A stretch of 64,000 nucleotides of DNA. It comes from Dermacentor variabilis. Its lineage: Eukaryota > Arthropoda > Arachnida > Ixodida > Ixodidae. Where the stretch lies: contig NC_134568.1 of assembly GCF_050947875.1 (NCBI RefSeq), positions 200,747,043 to 200,811,042 of the forward strand. Reading direction: 5' to 3'. Shown in pieces: positions 11,551 to 23,162 of this stretch (position 1 is its first letter; the number at the start of each line of letters is the position of its first letter). The position numbers and the translations under genes are program-made. The notes beneath the pieces are model-generated. The model saw nothing but the letters and a program-made list of their open reading frames with translations. It was not told where the DNA came from and ran no database searches.

Positions 11551-12390
11551 CTGAAAGCAGTAAATAATGGGGGCGGCATTGAAACTCTATGATACTTGAA
11601 CTACGAGCATTGAAACTATGATACGCCTTGTAATTATATCTGGGCTCGTCTTTAAATGGCCGATAAAGTTAAAGCACCTCAAATCAACTTTCTCGTTGCA
11701 ATTGCTGCTCGACGAGAATAAAAAGATGGTTTTAGCGTAGCGCTCCCGTTTGGCCGTTCCGGCAAGGTGTTAGCTGCGCCTGCATTTCGCCGATTAACCA
11801 GCGACGCAGTAGTGGCACCCGGTTGGGACGGTGGCGCTAACGCTATGCTGAATCCCTCTAGTGGTCTACCATTTTCTTACGCAGCAGGGTATATTATTTT
11901 TTGCCTAATCGCAACAAGCTCCAGAGATGTAAGGGTTCACACGGAGCAGAGGAACGTCCGCGAGAAGGGTACGTATGGGACATTACGGGATTATTTATTT
12001 ATTTATTTATTGGTCAATGTAAACAATTCCAACGAAGTAATTAAGAGTGATATCACATAGATATATCTAGGAGTGGTGTTGTTACGACACGAGAGAAAGG
12101 GGGTAATTATTTGATAAGCTTGAAGGCGAGCCTCAGACGGGGAAAAACGTCCTTCTCTTCCTCGTTCCCTCCGCTCACGCTTCTTAGTCATCCGCTCATG
12201 TGGCTACATTCACTGTAATAATATCATTTAGAGCCGACGTGAAGTTGGCTACAAAAGTTTACGGGACGTGGGTTTCAAAACAAATGTCAATTTATACTCT
12301 GTTAAGACTGGACACCTTCGATTTATTAGGCCATTTTGTAGGTTTCAAATACTACTACAGATTGAAACATTGTATTTGAGGTTATGTTCC
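11551..12390. other. No gene; (TTTA)n at 11991-12011
   Basis: No gene is recognised. A short duplicated motif (GAAACT(C)TATGATAC) lies at about 11580-11625. The ATTT-rich tract at 11991-12011 could be the minus-strand (AAAT)n tail of a retroelement extending to about 12190, but no coding sequence supports this. Confidence 0.4.
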
Positions 12391-12393
12391 CAG

Positions 12394-14006
12394 GGGCCCT
12401 ATAACGTAAAACTATTCCAATCTGTTTTTATTCCAATCTCCTGACGTCAAATTTACGTAACCACCGACGCAAGCGTCTGAGGGTAACCCGCAGCGCTGCT
12501 TGAAAAGACCAACCAAACGCGCTTCTCGTTTATAGGATGCCACTTTTTTTTCCCAAAGGAATAGCCTTGTCTACATTGCGCTGTTTTTCTTATCTAATTG
12601 ACCGACAAGAGGAGAGGAGCACTTTCAAGGGGAGAGAGTTTCGGTAGGGCCGAGCCAGCACAGTGAAAGTAGACAACCGTATGAGGAGGGTGGTGCTGGC
12701 ATCTGCGATTGGTCCGCTTCCCTTTACTAAGCTTGCGGTGGCTGGTCGAAAATCGCGGCGGCGTGCAACGGAAGCTTAAAAATGCCGCTAAAACGGATCC
12801 TCGGCAAAGAAGAATTGGCAGAGCGATGCTGTTTATGTGCCGAAAGGGCTCGATAATGATATACTGCCACGTATTTTTTTTTATTTTACGCAAATAAATA
12901 AATGCTCCTCGGCAGCTCCGAGCAGCCAGTGCCAGAGCGATCGGCAGGCAGCGATCTCCTATTCCTTTTGGAACGAGGCCTTCTCCGGCTATCCAGAAAA
13001 AAAAGTTTTGTTCGGCATATGAATGCATCTTAATCGCGTTCACGTCACTTTGACGGGGTGAGTTTTCGTGGTTTTGTGACGTCACGTGACAGACAGGCGA
13101 ATTGAACGCAGCTCGAAAACGTTTGACCAATAGTAGTTGGTCAAACGACGCCTATTTCGCTAATGGCGAAAAAGGCGTTGAATGAAATTTCAAGAGCTGA
13201 TAGTGCGGAACGCACTTGTGGCCATGCCGATGAAGATGTACAGCATCTTCTGCTAGAATGTCCGCGACAAGACACACACAGATAACGCTTAGCACTCGAT
13301 TTAGTGGGCTTAAATTGCAGGCCATTCAGCCTCAGGAAAATCTTAGGTCCTTGGCGAACATACTCATTGCAAAGACGACCGTTACTGGCCCTTCAAAAAT
13401 TTCTAGAAGCGAGCAATATTCTTGGGAAGTACTGAGTAGAGTGTTCAAATGCGATATGCGTATTCCATGTTTTTGTTTTACCCGACGTTGGCCAATCCAA
13501 TGCCTGGTTTTTTGTACCTAATTTAATCCGTGATTTCTTATGTGCCCTGGTTTTAGTCTGGCTAAGTGACCGGACTGTGTTTTTTATGTTTTGGAGTTGA
13601 CTTTTATTTTTAGTGTGACATTAGTGTACATAAGTGACTGGAATTTGTGTTGTTATGATTTCACTATTTTATTATGATTTATTCTTTCTTTTTTAAATCC
13701 CTATGTGAAAAGGAATAACCGGCGCAAATCAAAGGTGACAACGTCTCCTAAATATTACATAATAAAAAAGGCGTCATATCACAAATTATTATTTTCTTTC
13801 GTTCGGTCTAATCATGCATAATCAGTGCGCAGATATGATCTCAGATGCGGCGTTGTCGCGGTTTTCGTGACGTCCCGTGAAAGACAGGCGCGTGGGGCGG
13901 GGGGGGGGGGAGGGGGGCCGGGGGCGAACATTTTTTGGCCAACCGTCGAGGGTTGATTCCAGAATTGGAATAGAAAAGTTTGGAATAGCTTCCCGTTATA
14001 GCGCCC
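12394..14006 (+). mobile_element. TIR transposon X1 (non-coding), with 3-bp TSD
   Basis: The left end reads GGGCCCTATAACG and the right end is its imperfect inverse (GGGCGCTATAACG), each followed inward by ATTCCAA motifs. Flanks are CAG on both sides (12391-12393, 14007-14009), giving a 3-bp TSD. Sequence in order matches the two copies at 44258-46219. Without the LINE fragment at 13178-13764 the element is about 1.02 kb. It holds no convincing transposase, so it is a non-autonomous, MITE-like DNA transposon. The 3-bp TSD would suit PIF/Harbinger-like elements, but that class usually targets TWA, so I leave it unclassified. It contains a 10-bp-arm hairpin (13121-13146) and a G-rich run (13893-13924). 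Confidence 0.8.
13178..13764 (+). mobile_element. LINE 3' fragment inserted in X1
   Basis: A 9-bp TSD (AAAAAGGCG) flanks the fragment at 13169-13177 and 13765-13773. The first bases encode the C-terminal zinc-finger region of an I/R1-type ORF2 (CGHADEDVQHLLLECP), soon ended by a stop. A 3' UTR follows to a TTACATAAT tail. This is a 5'-truncated insertion that post-dates X1. Confidence 0.8.
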
Positions 14007-14295
14007 CAGGCTTCGCGGCAATTTAGCTTTTCCACGTATCGTGTGTTCCATTGTGTTTTGTGGAAGACTGTACGCCGTACTTCAATGCACAGACAGTTGT
14101 GTAGAGTGCGTGGACAAATATAATAAAATATTCTAATTTTCTACATTTTTTTCCACGTAATATGCGTGACTTGCGAGATGCTAGCATCTGCTGTTGTATT
14201 TCAGGCTTCGCACCTTTCTACAGAGAAAGAAAGAAACCGGCAGAGAGAGAAAGAGATCAAAACAAGAAGGGGATTACAGCGGGGAGAGAGAGAAT

Positions 14296-15637
14296 ATCAG
14301 GAAAGATGCGCGAGTCTAGCCCTGATGAAATAACTGGCCCAGATAAAATAATCAATGTCATACATGATTTAAGGATTAGAGGAGCAGGTCTCGACGAAAT
14401 CAGTTCCATTAATATTAAATTAGTAGCTCATTTTATCGCTCGCCCGTTGTCTCATGTTACCAATTTGATCTTTAAGACTGAAGTATTTCCAAGTCAACTA
14501 AAAAAAATAAAGATTAGTCCAGTATTCAAAAAGGGTGACCGCTCCTACATTTGTAATTATAGTCGTAGTGCTATTCTTTCTTTCTGTAGTAATGCTGTCG
14601 AAAAATGTATTGAAAAGGACTTAACCAAATACTTCTCAAAATTTAACATTCTTTCGCCAAATCAATTGGCCTTCACGGTAGGATCCTCGACTGACTGTGC
14701 TACACTTTCTTTCACAGATAAAGTAAAAAGCGCTATAGATGCCGGTTTCTACGCATGATCAGTTTTTGTCGATCTATCCAAAACATTTGAATCCATAAAC
14801 CACGTCATCTTACTTGCTAAGCTACGGGCAGCAGGCCATCGATGGCTCAGCATTAGCACTTATGAAAAGTTATCTAACAGATAGACAACAAGGTATGTAT
14901 TTTAGTTCGTCACTTTCTAACTTCAGAATAACGAATAAAGTGGTCCCGTAGGGGTCCATACTTGGCCCACTACTATTCCTGCTTTATATAAAGGATTTAC
15001 CCGCTTGTTTATCAGAAATTGAGGCCTTCCTTTACGCTGACGACACCACATTACTTGCAACCGATCGTTCACTAACTTCTCTGACTACTAAGCTAAACAC
15101 AGACCTGAAAAATATTTTAACGTGGTGCCAGCTTAACTCGCTAAGAATAAATCCTACCAAAACGTCTTGTATACTTTTTCATTCGAATCATAGGGCACAA
15201 TTCATTCCCACTGTCAGCCTAAACTCTCTTGACATCAGTGCAGTTAATGTATGTTCATTTCTTAGTATAATTCTTGACTCAAACTTAAAATTTACGAAGC
15301 ATATATCGCCTATTTGAAGCGCAAAATTTCTCCCGCTATTAGAATGTTACTCAAAGCTAGGTATTATTTTAGCAAACCAACATTGCTAACCTTGTATTAT
15401 TATTTTAATCATGACCATCGCAATTATTGCATTACAGCGTGGGGTAAAACATATCCAACTCATATAGCACCACAAGAGCATCTGCAGAATCAAGTCATCC
15501 TGATAGTGTCGTTCAGCTCATTCTACTGCAGTGCTTCTGATATGCTTCACAATCACAGAATACTTTCAGTAACTAATCTTGTTAAATATACATTCCCGCT
15601 ATATTATTTTAGGCAACACGTAATCCACCCCCTGTAA
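14296..15637 (+). pseudogene. CR1-like reverse transcriptase remnant
   Basis: Three frames carry one ancestral protein: RT thumb and fingers (14296-14758), palm with YADD and a degraded GS(I)LGP motif (14760-15310), and a C-terminal part (15314-15637). The SKAFDS-type catalytic motif has become SKTFES, and the region before it contains a stop. No active product is expected. Confidence 0.75.
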
Positions 15638-16231
15638 AGATATATTATTAGGCTACATTGGTTGACTTAAACCGCACAAGATTTGCAGCGAACCACAATA
15701 TCTTATTGCCACGAATACATGCTAATTATGGAAAACAATCTGGATATTTCGCAGCACTATCCACTTGGAACAGCCTCCCACTATATATGTCAAGCACTCT
15801 TCGTCTTTAGGTCTCTTCAAGAAAACATTATTCACTTTTCGACTAGATAGCCAAAATAATCCGCATATCCAAGCTATTCACTTCACTCCTGCTCATTTCT
15901 TTTTCGTTTTTCCTTCTTTCTTGTTTTTTTCTTTGTAGCCTTTATAAATATTTTCGGTTTGTTCTGTTGCGAATGCCTAAACTGATGTTTTAATTCTACG
16001 ATAGTTATTGACTTTATATTACTTTGCAGTTTGTACTACATTTACTTTGCATAATCTTTCACTTAGTGACTACTATATTGCCGTTTTATGCTCTGTATTT
16101 GTTCTAATGTGTATATTTTCTGACAGGAGGTCCCCTTTCAGCCACATGCTCTGGATCCTCCTTCTTTACACTTATGTAAGCATCTATATACACTTATTAA
16201 AGAAATAAACTGAAACTGAGTTCCGGCAAAA
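14296..16231 (+). mobile_element. 5'-truncated CR1-like LINE
   Basis: The element starts within the region upstream of the reverse transcriptase and runs to an AATAAACTGAAACTGAG end followed by an A run (16232). Coding is broken by stops: the first frame ends at 14756 just before the Val-Asp-Leu-Ser-Lys motif. RT motifs readable in order are FKKGDR, YADDTTLLA (near 15035) and the C-terminal ITAWG stretch (near 15435). The AATAAACT-type 3' end resembles the other CR1-like LINE here (50150). No TSD was identified. Confidence 0.8.
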
Positions 16232-18460
16232 AAAAAAAACGTAATTCCGACATTTGACTTCTTGTAATTGTTCGCCCCTCGCGCACACGCACTCACAACA
16301 GTATCAGAAAACGAAGTAAGGAACAGAAAAATAAAGGAATATGACCTCTGAGGCTGATACGCACACGATAATTCGAGCGGTTCATGTTGCCAACGATATT
16401 TCGTCGCTTATTTAGCACCTTGTTTCACGCCAGAATACAGCACCATTACTCAATTAACAGGAAGTTCGCGTAGCTCTATCTGGAAGGAGGTGGAAAAGCA
16501 AGAAAGCAAAATAAAGCGAGAGCAGCGCCTCGTGAGAGCGGCCAACAATAACCGAACAACCGAGCGCTTCCTTTCGCATCAAACTGGCTCGAACCGCGCG
16601 CTTTGGCCAAGTAGGAACAGCGCAAGAAGCAGTGGTGGCGAACGCCGCCTTCGCAACCTCACGCGCCGCGGGTCGATGCCGCGGCGCAGCCCAGCGGGGC
16701 GCTCGTCCTAATCGTTTGCTGCGCGCTCCCATCTCCCAACTTCTCAGCGGCGCTCTCTGTGTGTGTGCGTTACGTAAGGAGACGCGTCTTTCCGTCATTT
16801 CCTTCCCCCAGATGTGTTTCTACTACCTCCTATTTTATCCTTAAAGCTTCGTCCTCCCATTACGATTGGTGAAGCCGATTGGAAAGAACGGTAACCCGAA
16901 AAAGAAAAGAAAAACGCGTCTACGCCGTGGAATCTTTCTCCGCACATGAGACAGCGCCTATTCTGCGCATCCACTTTCTCTTTTGGAAGAGGAACAAACG
17001 CCTTACGGGAGCTGGACTACATTGGGGGAGAGAAATTAATGGCGCTTTTATCTTCCCGTCTTATTCGTACCGACCAGTACAGAGTAGAACAAGATGGAGA
17101 AGAACACACGGACGCACGGTGAACGCAGCGATCACGCATGCACATACACACGCGTATACATGCACAGCTAGAGGCTGGTGCGAACGCGCAGCTGGTCATC
17201 GGTGGGCGGTCTTCGCCTCCACTAGCGAGCTCCCGGATGATTGCAGGTATGCAATGCTACACCCGGCGCAGCAAAGCGGCCGATGCACCAGCCGGCGCAA
17301 TGCGCGCTTCAGCCCGCGGGGCGCTTTTTAATCAGACCGCCGCGCGTATACCATCGATCCTTTACTCTTCTTGGCCTTTTGCCCCGTCCCTGTCATGAAA
17401 ACAGGCACCAGAGTATAAGGGTGAGCAGAGGAAGACGCGGGGAAGGGGCAGATGAGAAAACGTACTTGCAACCCCGAGTGAGAGTAACGGATACGCGCTG
17501 AAGTGGGGATCGCGAAAAAGGGGCTCGAGCTCGTCGCCCCACCACCGCGTCTACCCTGCACGCCTGACACTTGGCGTTAGAAACTCGATCCGTTATAATT
17601 ACAGCCCACCTGGTCTTTTATACGCGGCGCATCCAGTGCGCCGTGAGTTCATGACGCCTTTTGCTTGTGGCGCCGCGGTCGGAAATGTATGCCTTGAGGC
17701 TTGTTTTCACTTTGATTGCATTCTCCCTCATTCTACTTTCATTGTCTGCCGAAATTGTAAACTGCTTCTAAGGCAGCTACGGGCCATGCATTTCCCCCCC
17801 GCCCCCCATGGTTGCAAAACAAACGAGCTCCGCAAATAAAAACGGCACAATGGCCGCCTAAGGGTGCGCGCGTCGGCATCAATCATGATTTCAAGAACGT
17901 GCGCATAAGTACTTCTGACTTTATTTGCGGGTAGCAAGCGTGTCGAAACGCGTACGAAGGATATTCCCAGTAAATTAATATCCTCAATGTGGAGTTTTAG
18001 ACATGTACCTTCCAGCAAGCAAATATACTTCCAAAATGACAGCTTGCATGCTGTATATAAGCAATTGGTAACCAGACTGCACACTTTGTCATGATATTTG
18101 TGAAACGGAACAAGCGAGTCGATATTCCTCACTATCAACGCGACCTGTATCTCCCGGGGCACGCATCGCTATACTTATGCGCTGTCGTTCGGCAACCGGT
18201 CGTCAGATAGAATGATCGGACGGTCGATGGCCAACCACTACAGCGGGCGCCAAATCTCGGTTCTGTGAGTTGCCTACGATGGGCATGATGCGTGAAACTT
18301 CTAGCCCGTGTCTTCGTTTGTGTATTATTGCGATAGCAATTATATGGACACAGTGGAGTTCAGCGTTCTTTCTGACGGCGGCTACATGTAAGGGTCACGC
18401 GGTGTGGTCAAAAGAGAGACAACAAGACGGCGGCGGAGAGTTACAGCCGTTGGGGGGTTG
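16232..18460. other. GC/CpG-rich, no recognised gene
   Basis: About 2.2 kb, including a GC- and CpG-rich block at 16450-17600. Open frames up to 150 codons exist on both strands but overlap one another and are Arg/Ala-rich, as expected of GC-rich non-coding DNA. The block could be a CpG-rich promoter of a host gene outside the window. That is only a guess from composition. Confidence 0.35.
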
Positions 18461-18472
18461 GGGAGCCGCGGT

Positions 18473-19666
18473 TTACTCGTTTATCACGAGGTCTCGAATG
18501 TACGGTTCTAGCAATTTCAGATTTTCCTCGTTACTAGTTAGTGACATCAACACTAGTTTGGGATTTTTGCATCCCACGGAGATATCCCCTGTTTGCTGGC
18601 AGTTGTAGCAAACTATTGGTTTCTTGGCCTCGAAAGCCTTTTTCTTTTGCCTTTCTGCCCTCTGTTCGGGTGACTCCTCCCTTCCCTTGCTGTTCTCGTC
18701 ACTACTTTTCACTGAATCTGACCTTTCCTTTGATTTATACTTATTCGACTTCGACCATCGCTCTGGCTAGTCGGGTCTGTATTTAGTCACTTCCTTCTTA
18801 GGAGCTTCGTTGCCTTCGAACGCACGGCGGGTTATGTATTCCTCAGCGAGATTGGCCGCTCTCATGATAGTGTCTACACCTGGCCTATCCTGAACCCAAT
18901 GCTTGATGTTTACTGGCAGCCGGCGGTAGAACTGTTCTAAAGCAACGCACTGCATTGTCTTTTCGGCGTCGCCGAGTGCACCCTCTTCTCTGAGCCATTC
19001 CTTCAGGTTTACCTCTAAGGTGTATGCAAAATCTGAGTATGATTCGTTTTTAGTTTTCTCGACTTCCCTGAATTTTCTCCTGAATGCTTCCGCTGATAAT
19101 CTATACTTTTTAAGCAGGTTCCCTTTGACTTCATCGAAGTCCTCTGCTTCTTCGTTTCCCATGCGGGCGATAATATCAGCTACGTCACGTGGCAGTAACG
19201 TAAGCAAGCGTTGCGGCCACGTGTTTCTCGCGAATTTTGCCTTCTCACACATGCGCTCAAACTGTACCAGAAAAAGACCTATGTCCCCTCCTACGGCGTA
19301 GGGTGCCATCAAGTCTGTCATTCCGCGCTCGCTTTCACGTGCCTCTGGGCTAGGTCTTGCAGAATTTTGGGCTTTCAGAAGCTCAATCTCTAGGCGCTTC
19401 ATTTCGAGTGCGTCGTGTGCAACACGGTCGCGCTCTTCCTTTTCCTCTAGGCGCTTACGCTGTTCTTTTTCCTCTTTCTCTAGGCGCTTACGCTCCTCCT
19501 CTTTCTCTGCGATGCTCTCTAGGCATTCCGTCACTTCCTCGTCGTCTGCCCCGGTCGCTTCGATCGCCTCAACGCTCTCCGGCTTTCTTTTTGATTCGGC
19601 AATTTGGAGACCCAACTCTCTGGCCAAGCTCAACAATTCCGGCTTCTTTAGTGCCTTCAAGTTCAT
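18473..19666 (-). pseudogene. gag of LTR-B element (one in-frame stop)
   Basis: A 398-codon frame encodes a Gypsy-type gag. It has an N-terminal Met-Asn-Leu-Lys start, a Glu/Lys-rich coiled coil (about residues 55-115), a SCAN-like capsid core with WPQRLLTLLPRDV (about 155-170), a second helical part ending in HWVQDRPGVDTIMRAANLAEE, and a C-terminal zinc knuckle. A single TAG at 18767-18769 interrupts the frame; the frame continues unchanged beyond it to the knuckle. The knuckle reads CYNCQQTGDISVGC, with Asp where the metal-binding His should be. No pol genes follow, so the copy is non-autonomous or truncated near 18460. It is related to the gag at 9190-10070. Confidence 0.85.
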
Positions 19667-19923
19667 GGCTGCCCTTAGTGCTGCTAACTCTTCACTCTAT
19701 AACAACCTTTATATACTCAAAACTTCCATCAACGGTTAAAAAAAATCACTGCACTGTACTTTCAAAAAAATATGTAAGGCCAAGTGATATCTCTGTGAAG
19801 AAAAGCCGTGCACTCACCATATGCAGTCATGAATCCAGACTCCTTTCTTCCGAACGTTGTCGCCAGGACAAAGAGGCTACGATCTCGTAGTTGTTGTCCA
19901 AGTTGGGGTCTCCAGGGTTCCGT

Positions 19924-19941
19924 ATCCCACCGCTGCCACCA
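19924..19941 (-). promoter_or_regulatory. Primer-binding site, tRNA-Leu type (LTR-B)
   Basis: On the minus strand this reads TGGTGGCAGCGGTGGGAT, three bases downstream of the 5' LTR end. Its complement is the 3' end ATCCCACCGCTGCCACCA, which from memory matches a eukaryotic tRNA-Leu. This fits reverse transcription primed by tRNA-Leu. Confidence 0.7.
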
Positions 19942-20412
19942 GTTTGTTGCGTACTCCAGGGTAGCGTATCGTACTGCTGCCGAGAAGTAGCGGCGCCTGC
20001 CTATCGAAGCTCGACCGACGTTACTTATTGGGTAGCGTGGCGTTGTCGGCGAGCTGCAGGCATCCGGTAGACCACGGCGACCAAGGAAGGGCGAGACGAT
20101 TTCTAGTGCGAAACTTGCACGGTTTATTCAAAGGTATATGAAAGAAAATGAGAAGAGCATGATGTGATCAAAAGTACATTTCGGAGCCCCTTAAACAGGC
20201 TCTCTACAATCGTGGGCGGGATCTTGCTTCCGCCGATGGCACGTGAACGGCACGGAAAAAGGTCCCCTCTCCCTCTTGTTATACCGAGCCGTTGAAAGGA
20301 AGAAGTCGTCCCGCCTCCCGGAATTGTAGACGCCTGTCCGCCTCTTCTGCGCTTTGCGGGTTCATGGAAGTTCTCTTCTAGGTCCAATTCTAGGAAAGGA
20401 CCTCTCTAAACT

Positions 20413-21352
<940 letters not shown>

Positions 21353-21416
21353 AGGCTGTACACTGCGGGGCTTCCGGCAGACAGGAACACTCGAAACGGT
21401 CATGGCGAATTAGAAA

Positions 21417-21636
21417 GTCACGCTTCATTTCGACGAGGCCTGGTAAAAGGTCCGGTGAGAGAAAGTTCTTTGTGCGCGAGGTGCGGGATGTTAACCATCG
21501 CAGGAGAAGTCCCGCCTCATTTCGACGAAGCCTGGTGGAAGAAGGTCGGCTGAGAGAAAGTTCTTTGTGCACGAAGTGCGGGACGTTAGCCATCGCAGGA
21601 GAAGTCACGTCTCATTTTGACGAAGATGGTCGGATG
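21417..21636 (+). repeat. Minisatellite, 2.3 units of 92-95 bp
   Basis: Units start at 21417, 21509 and 21604, each beginning GTC.CG.CTCATTT-like and containing GAGAGAAAGTTCTTTGTGC. The third unit is partial. The array lies directly beside the CA repeat, probably within the LTR. Confidence 0.85.
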
Positions 21637-21675
21637 AAATTCCTTTCGCCACGTGGTGTCAGACGCCAACCCTAA

Positions 21676-21796
21676 CAGTACTTAGATTTAGGGGCACGTT
21701 AAAGAACCCCAGGTGGTCAAAATTTCCGGAGTCCTCCACTACGGCGTGCCTCATAATCAGAAAGTGGTTTATGCACGTAAAACCCCATAATTTTTT
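21676..21796 (+). mobile_element. SINE, 3' half only
   Basis: The 3' body of the tRNA-derived SINE is present (GTACTTAGATTTAGG, CACGTTAAAGAACCCCAGG, CTCCACTACGGCGTGCCTC, TTATGCACGTAAAACC). The tRNA-like head is missing. It directly abuts the LTR-B sequence. Confidence 0.85.
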
Positions 21797-22492
21797 TTAA
21801 AATCACGGCCTGTTTCTACTCATGCGGAATGGTGCCTTCCGCCCACACCTCATTCACAACTTGCCGAAGTGGGACAACTGCGTCTTCTCCCATATTCTTG
21901 AAAAGCTCAAGCTTATACGGAATATTGTCGTAACCAGGGAACGAGTGCCTCCCCAAGAATTAAATGGGTGCGATGAGCTCGGCTTGAGTAAGTGGAGCGC
22001 TGATACATGATGTATCCGCTATATATACGTCATCGATCGAAGGAGGAGCGGCTGGAAGCTGCAACTGTTCTGGAAAAAGCTCACAGCCGCTTGAGCTGCG
22101 AGCTCTGTCGGACTCATGTTGAGCGCCAGCCGAATGCTTACCGACGGATCAGCTTGATGGCTTCGTTATTCGATGACCCGGAAAGCACTCCATGAGGCTT
22201 TTTTTTTCCAGCCCCCGATCAAAGGCACTCACACCAGCGTGGTCGTTGGCGACGTGACAATGTCTTCTGACGTCTTTCGGGACGCGGGTTAATGCGGTTT
22301 GCCGACGCACGAGAATCGTAATTCAAGGTGTTGCGATTAGCCCGGACGCTGTGTTTGGCGGCGCTCTGCCCACAGCTTGAGCACTGTATATCAGGTGTCG
22401 TCTGATCTCCAGTCACAGATAAAAATTAACGTGCAGTTTGCGAGCATAGACTGTCGAGTAAGCTTGAGGTTACTCGTAGTCAATGGCGAGAG
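21797..22492. other. No recognisable gene
   Basis: Short frames only; a poly(T) run lies near 22199 and a GA tract begins at about 22485. Nothing assignable. Confidence 0.4.
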
Positions 22493-22670
22493 AGAGATTA
22501 AGAGAGAGAGAGAAAAAACTTTACTGAGGAAAAATAATGTTATGGGGGCCGGAGGGTGGGTCCTCAGTCCAGGACTCCAGTGGCCACCGCCACGCACCGG
22601 GCTTGGTGGAGGAGGCTCAATTGAGTCTCCCGGTCAGTCCGGGCGACGTTGGCTGCCCAAGGTTCCCTAA
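22493..22670 (-). mobile_element. Possible LINE 3' end (TC-tailed)
   Basis: Read on the minus strand, a GC-rich stretch with TGGACTGAGGACCCACC is followed by a CAGTAAAG-type polyadenylation signal and a TC tract. This is the same layout as the I-like LINE 3' ends in this window. There is no clear coding part. The family is not named. Confidence 0.4.
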
Positions 22671-22925
22671 AAAAATTGTGTTAACTGGTGCGAAATTGAA
22701 TTTTGGGACCACGATTCGCACTTCCAACTCACTTGGGGCAAAAATGACCTCCCCCAGATTGGTTCGCATATCTGGTTGGCCAGGTGGCATGCCACCGCCC
22801 CAGGTATGGGTAGGTGTTTTTCTGGATTTTTCGGTATAGCCAAACTTCCTCCAATGTTAACTGCAGGTTTGGCACGGCAAGTTCTTGGCGTGAATGACGT
22901 TGGTGATCTAAGGCATCGCACGCTA

Positions 22926-23162
22926 ATATTTTTTCGGTGTATCACGTGCCAAAACCACGATTTTATTATGAGGCACGCCGTAGTGAGGGACACCGCATTG
23001 ATTTTGACCAGCTGGAGTTCTTTAACGTGCAGCTAATGCGTGGTACAGGGGCGCATTTGCGTTTAACCCCCATCAGAATGCGGCCACCGCTGCCGGGATT
23101 CGATCACGCGCCTTCCGGCTTGGTAGCACAACGCCATATAACCACTACGCCACCACGGCAGA
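22926..23162 (-). mobile_element. tRNA-derived SINE, minus strand
   Basis: On the minus strand the head reads GCCGTGGTGGCGTAGTGG with a B box GTGATCGAATCCC, followed by CACGTTAAAGAACTCCAG, ACTACGGCGTGCCTCAT and a TTTGGCACGTGATAC end. The head differs from the copies at 7735 and 30422 (no GCTAAGCACGAGG block), suggesting a second subfamily. Confidence 0.85.

Noticed and set aside
16454..17570. Host gene in the GC-rich block
   Set aside because: Frames overlap on both strands, are Arg/Ala-rich and lack motifs; composition explains them.
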